Made by a program: the position numbers and the translations under genes
Part shown: one piece after another, positions 6,307 to 9,294 of the stretch
Numbering within the stretch: position 1 is the first letter of the stretch
Layout: each line of letters opens with the position of its first letter
The notes under the pieces: model-generated
Told to the model about the DNA's origin: nothing
What the model saw: the letters and a program-made list of their open reading frames with translations, nothing else
Databases searched by the model: none
From: CAZHOV01 sp964534315
GTDB lineage: Bacteria; Bacteroidota; Bacteroidia; Chitinophagales; Saprospiraceae
Assembly: GCA_964534315.1 (NCBI GenBank)
Contig: CAZHOV010000203.1
Coordinates: 1 to 9,294 of the forward strand
Reading direction: 5' to 3'
Length of the DNA stretch: 9,294 nt

Positions 6307-6927
6307 CTACTTTCCCTTTATTCTAACCGTGTAGAATCTGTTCCGGTCAACTGCTGCATTTTCAAACTCGTCATTATATTCCTTAAAATATTCCCGGTTG
6401 TCAGCAATACCGTTTGTAGATTTTTGGGAGCTTCGATAGCTGAACCCAATGATCTCATCATCCCGCACGATCCAGTTAAGGAAGACCGCGGAGTGGCCTG
6501 ACTTCGTACGCCAGAATTGGATAAAATCGCCGGGGAGGGCCGCTCCGAAGGGGATAGAAGTGCCGAGTTTATTCCGGATCAAGGTATAGCGACATTGCTC
6601 TTCAGCACTTTCCGGGGTAGCCCCATACCATTCACGTCGAATTTGCTTGACCTGATCGACAGAGAGGTGGTCAAGCAGTCCATTTTTCTGCAGCACTTCA
6701 TATACTACCGCAAAAGTAAAGCCACTGCAATAAGTCCCTTTTGCACTTCTATCGATGATGAGTTGGTTATTAAACCTCACCGGAACTGGCGAGCCTGTAC
6801 TTTTCCAATAATACCCGCCACCGTCTTGATAGCTGCGGGCTGCTTTCAGAACATCCTGATTAAGATCCTGAGCGATGAGCACAGTGACAGAAAAGAACGC
6901 GAAAAGAAAGGATAGAACTGGTTTCAT
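6307..6927 (-). CDS. Secreted NlpC/P60-like (CHAP-like) cysteine hydrolase
   Basis: The 206-residue product has a clear signal peptide (MKPVLSFLFAFFSVTVLIAQ, cut near residue 20-21) and no other membrane segment, so it is exported. The rest resembles papain-like cell-wall amidases/endopeptidases: TYCSGFTFAVVYEVL with nucleophile Cys67 at the start of a helix, LPGDFIQFWR (131-140), and SGHSAVFLNW with His145. The third polar residue may be Gln168 in YRSSQKSTNG. The order Cys...PGD...GHSxxF matches NlpC/P60 and CHAP folds, which cleave peptidoglycan peptides. Residues 21-60 form a short N-terminal helical region. Its minus-strand neighbours are the GT39 gene upstream (131 bases) and the FGE-glucosaminidase lipoprotein downstream (148 bases); the latter also carries a probable cell-wall domain, so a shared cell-wall role is plausible. 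Substrate unknown. Confidence 0.72.
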   Translation of the reverse strand: MKPVLSFLFAFFSVTVLIAQDLNQDVLKAARSYQDGGGYYWKSTGSPVPVRFNNQLIIDRSAKGTYCSGFTFAVVYEVLQKNGLLDHLSVDQVKQIRREWYGATPESAEEQCRYTLIRNKLGTSIPFGAALPGDFIQFWRTKSGHSAVFLNWIVRDDEIIGFSYRSSQKSTNGIADNREYFKEYNDEFENAAVDRNRFYTVRIKGK

Positions 6928-6991
6928 TACAAATTGATTTACTACGAAATTTAACGTTGAGCTATTGGTTTATATTGGTTTTGAAGCTTGG

Positions 6992-7055
6992 ATACTTAAA
7001 GCGTGCCCCACCTATAGGTGTGGCACACGTATAGGTGTGCCACACCTAAATGCCC
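6992..7055. repeat. Palindromic 17-base-period element, copy 3
   Basis: This copy begins 4 bases past the stop of the GT39 gene (7059, minus strand). TAGGTGTGGCACA (7015-7027) pairs perfectly with TGTGCCACACCTA (7036-7048) around CGTATAGG; the cores at 7011 and 7028 are 17 bases apart and a decayed one follows near 7045. Read on the minus strand it aligns almost base for base with copy 2, including the GGGGCACG(C/T)TT end, so copies 2 and 3 have the same orientation relative to the gene they follow. Confidence 0.88.
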
Positions 7056-7058
7056 CCC

Positions 7059-8747
7059 TTACCGCACCACCATATTCCTGAAATTACTATTGCGCCCGAT
7101 AAACCATCCCGAACGGATGCCCAACCGAAACCGGTAATCCTCCCCGGGTTCTTTTGGGGTTTTAAACTGGATCGTCGTTTCATATACCTCGCCCGGATCG
7201 AGCTTTTCCAAGGGCCAATTGGCTAAAATGGTGGCACACGTTTGACGTTTCCCATACCAAAACAAACAATATTCCAATTTCACGGGCATCTTCGGATTTT
7301 GATCGAAGCGCACTGTTTTTGCGGTAGGGTTGGTAATTTGTATAGGCAGGGTAATTGTAGAGTCCGGGGCAAACTCAAAATCATATCCTTCAAAATCAAT
7401 CTTCACCCGGTTGTAATACCTGAAATTGATTGCGGTATCGATACCCATAGGAGCTTGCCGCTCAAAGGTGATCGTGTCGCGCTTTGGATGTAAGCCTTTC
7501 AGCATGACGACGGTCTGTCCCTGTAGTTTTTCTTCCTCTTCAATCATCAGATCGTACTGCTTGCCGGCATAGGTAACATCATTGACTGCATGGGCAAACT
7601 TTCCGGAGTAAAACATATACTTGGAAGGAGATTGAAAGGTATTGAAAAAGACAACCGGCATATCTCCGGCACGCTCCGCTATCTTTTCCGCCCAATTGTC
7701 CCAGCCATGAAATTCATTGCGCGGATTTACACCCGGAGGCAAAAAATTGACCATCATAAATATCCTGAAAACAAAGATCAGGATCAGGCTGGGAATAGCC
7801 AACCCAACCACCCATTTCCACAACTTTTGATGTGCCTCTATATTGCGATACCCCAGGTAAAGTAACGGCAAGATCGCCATCACCGTCCAATTCGGTTCTA
7901 TTCTTCCTCTAAAACTTTGAATCAAAAAGAACCCAAAAAATCCATAAAAGCATACCTTCAAAACACGCTCGAAGCTGCCTTGCGTCTTATACCTAACGGC
8001 ATTTCCAAACAATAGAATACTGATCAAAGGCCCAAAGACCAGCAGTTGACCGAGGATATAATTGACAAAAAACATGGGGGTATAAGGCACTTTCGAGCGA
8101 TCTCGAAGTTGATATTGAAAAGTCGGAAAATCGTGGCTGTATTGCCAATACAAATGCGGGATCAGGAGCAAGAGCACCAAGACGGGTATCATCCAAAACG
8201 TCCACCGCCTAGCCACTTTAATGTATCCTAAAAAAGCAAAAAAGACCACCAGGGCGCCGTGGTATTTGCTGTACGCCATACCGGTGATCATCAGCACCAG
8301 GATCAACGCCGTTTTCCAGCTATCCTTTTCCAGATAAGCTCTGTAGAAATAGAAGAAGGCAACCGAAAAGAGCACCAGCGGAATATCCGGCACGGCAATA
8401 AACCCGCCCACATGCATGATCACACAAGAAAAAGCAACCGTAAAAAATAAGGCCGTATGCTGAGGCTGAATAATCTTATACAACAACCAAAGGGTAAGCA
8501 CTCCCGAGATAACAATCCATAGCCGAACGCCCAGCTCATTCTGAAAAAGCACATAGCCTGCCTTGACTAAAATAGCAATAGCCGGCGGATGATCAAAATA
8601 CCCCCAATCCAGATCGGTACCATACATCCAATAGTAGGCCTCATCGTGGATAAGCTCGGTAAAAAATGCCTGTATGAGGTTGATGACCAACCAGAAGATC
8701 AGGTAAGGTGTGGGCGAGGAAGGTAATCTGTCGAGCAATCTGGTCAT
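7059..8747 (-). CDS. GT39-family (ArnT/PMT-like) membrane glycosyltransferase
   Basis: The 562-residue protein is a polytopic GT-C enzyme. After a first hydrophobic segment (about 14-30) comes the catalytic loop ELIHDEAYYWMYGTDLDWGY (31-50), with the acidic pair Asp35-Glu36, then FDHPPAIAIL (51-60). These are hallmarks of GT39 enzymes, which transfer a sugar from a polyprenyl-phosphate donor to lipid A, protein or glycans on the periplasmic side. Further motifs include AVPDIPLVLF with Asp121 and MAYSKYHGAL (157-166). About ten hydrophobic segments lie before residue 335. The rest (335-562) is soluble: a region with FHGWDNWAEK, then a beta-rich end (455-562) with FRLGIRSGWFIGRNS, longer than in the shortest members of the family. 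The acceptor is unknown. The leader carries GTTGAACC tandem repeats. Palindromic copy 3 follows the stop. Confidence 0.88.
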   Translation of the reverse strand: MTRLLDRLPSSPTPYLIFWLVINLIQAFFTELIHDEAYYWMYGTDLDWGYFDHPPAIAILVKAGYVLFQNELGVRLWIVISGVLTLWLLYKIIQPQHTALFFTVAFSCVIMHVGGFIAVPDIPLVLFSVAFFYFYRAYLEKDSWKTALILVLMITGMAYSKYHGALVVFFAFLGYIKVARRWTFWMIPVLVLLLLIPHLYWQYSHDFPTFQYQLRDRSKVPYTPMFFVNYILGQLLVFGPLISILLFGNAVRYKTQGSFERVLKVCFYGFFGFFLIQSFRGRIEPNWTVMAILPLLYLGYRNIEAHQKLWKWVVGLAIPSLILIFVFRIFMMVNFLPPGVNPRNEFHGWDNWAEKIAERAGDMPVVFFNTFQSPSKYMFYSGKFAHAVNDVTYAGKQYDLMIEEEEKLQGQTVVMLKGLHPKRDTITFERQAPMGIDTAINFRYYNRVKIDFEGYDFEFAPDSTITLPIQITNPTAKTVRFDQNPKMPVKLEYCLFWYGKRQTCATILANWPLEKLDPGEVYETTIQFKTPKEPGEDYRFRLGIRSGWFIGRNSNFRNMVVR

Positions 8748-8773
8748 CTACAAGTTAATTAATATGTTGAGTC

Positions 8774-8808
8774 GTTGAACCGTTGAACCGTTGAACCGTT
8801 GAACCGTT
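8774..8808. repeat. GTTGAACC 8-base tandem repeat
   Basis: Four perfect copies of GTTGAACC (8774-8805) plus GTT lie 27 bases upstream of the start of the GT39 gene. If the TAGCTTTG just upstream is its -7 element, the array lies in the transcribed leader, with AACGGTTC as the sense unit. The period is not a multiple of 3 and the array is not coding. Confidence 0.9.
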
Positions 8809-8822
8809 ACGTCGTTTTGCTG

Positions 8823-8830
8823 CAAAGCTA
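8823..8830 (-). promoter_or_regulatory. Candidate -7 element for the GT39 gene
   Basis: On the minus strand this reads TAGCTTTG, a full TAnnTTTG match about 75 bases upstream of the ATG at 8747. No good TTG element is seen 17-23 bases further upstream, so the promoter call is weak. Confidence 0.35.
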
Positions 8831-8986
8831 TTGAATTTGGAGAAAAAACAGGGATTAAAAAGGGAAATTGTGGTTAGTAGAAGGATTGAGTGGGTAGTTC
8901 TTAGGATATTTAGGGATAAGGTATATAGGATATAACCGCATTAGGTTCGGTTTTAAAGATGTTCTCTTCAATTAGATAAAACTGAA

Positions 8987-9294
8987 ATGATAAAAATCAA
9001 AATGAAGTATGCAATTTTAAGCGGACTTTTGACACTCTTTTTTTGTGGATGTGAAAAAGAAAAAAACCCATGTGAAATACCCAAAGAAGGTAAAAATTAC
9101 ATGCTTAGCGATTCTGCTAAAACTTATGTAAGCAACTACAATGGCACAGATAGAATAATTTTCAAAACACTGAATGGCGATGAAATTTCTTTTAATGTAA
9201 TTGAGAAAGACACGATTGACTCATATACTGTACCAGTTGCTTGTGAAGTGGACACTCTTCAAGGTCAGTTAGTTAGGGGCACTTCCCAATTTTT
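8987..9294 (+). CDS. Small lipoprotein, 3' end cut by window edge
   Basis: The open frame runs from ATG 8987 to the window edge without a stop (102 codons seen). ATG 9002 is an alternative start that gives a more typical signal: MKYAILSGLLTLFFCGCEKE, with charged start, hydrophobic core and a Cys-Gly-Cys lipobox-like end; the lipidated Cys is likely the second. The mature part (KEKNPCEIPKEGKNYMLSDS, then SNYNGTDRIIFKTLNGDEIS and YTVPVACEVDTL) is rich in short beta-type segments and has further Cys residues, which could form a disulfide. I do not recognise the family. The AT-rich composition and lone position suggest an independently transcribed hypothetical surface or periplasmic lipoprotein. 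Confidence 0.75.
   Translation, partial: MIKIKMKYAILSGLLTLFFCGCEKEKNPCEIPKEGKNYMLSDSAKTYVSNYNGTDRIIFKTLNGDEISFNVIEKDTIDSYTVPVACEVDTLQGQLVRGTSQF

Noticed and set aside
6517..6915. 132-residue plus-strand frame
   Set aside because: Antisense shadow of the NlpC/P60-like gene, which has a signal peptide and catalytic motifs.
3366..7055. CRISPR array or IS ends
   Set aside because: The 17-base units are tandem without spacers, and no transposase, target duplication or cas gene is present.

Overview
The window looks like chromosomal DNA of a member of the Bacteroidota. The evidence is a TTG-N20-TATATTTG promoter, which fits the TTG/TAnnTTTG promoter type of that phylum, genes without clear Shine-Dalgarno sites, a PUR-alpha-like (DUF3276) protein, a PadR + PspC/DUF2807 pair and lipoproteins of Bacteroidota style. 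A Saprospiraceae-like source is a guess. I see no rRNA, tRNA, transposase, phage gene or CRISPR array.

Left part (1-841): a CAATGTG heptad repeat at the window edge, a long hairpin, a minus-strand PUR-domain protein with an added C-terminal SANT/HTH-like module, then a 272-base AT-rich gap holding a palindrome-rich operator/promoter. Middle left (842-3420): a PadR-type repressor overlaps by 8 bases a large PspC/DUF2807 membrane protein. That protein is split by a one-base frame change at an A10 run, so it reads as two frames that together make about 722 residues. Middle (3465-6158): a membrane-anchored alpha/beta hydrolase of the proline iminopeptidase type converges on a minus-strand lipoprotein that joins an FGE-sulfatase (SUMF1-like) domain to a glucosaminidase-like domain. 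Right part (6307-8747, minus strand): a secreted NlpC/P60-like or CHAP-like cysteine hydrolase and a GT39 (ArnT/PMT-like) membrane glycosyltransferase. The window ends inside a small plus-strand lipoprotein gene.

Most of the genes act at the cell envelope: an envelope-stress type membrane regulator under PadR control, two probable peptidoglycan-directed enzymes, a lipid-linked-sugar glycosyltransferase and two lipoproteins. They are not one tight operon; gaps of 66-272 bases separate most of them.

The most notable non-coding signal is a family of three intergenic palindromic elements built on a 17-base period (core CACCTATAGGTG plus GTGTGCCACAC). Each lies just after a stop codon, like REP/BIME elements. 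The best candidates for follow-up are these elements, the PadR operator architecture, the A10 frameshift in the PspC gene and the FGE-glucosaminidase fusion, whose FGE domain lacks the catalytic cysteines.
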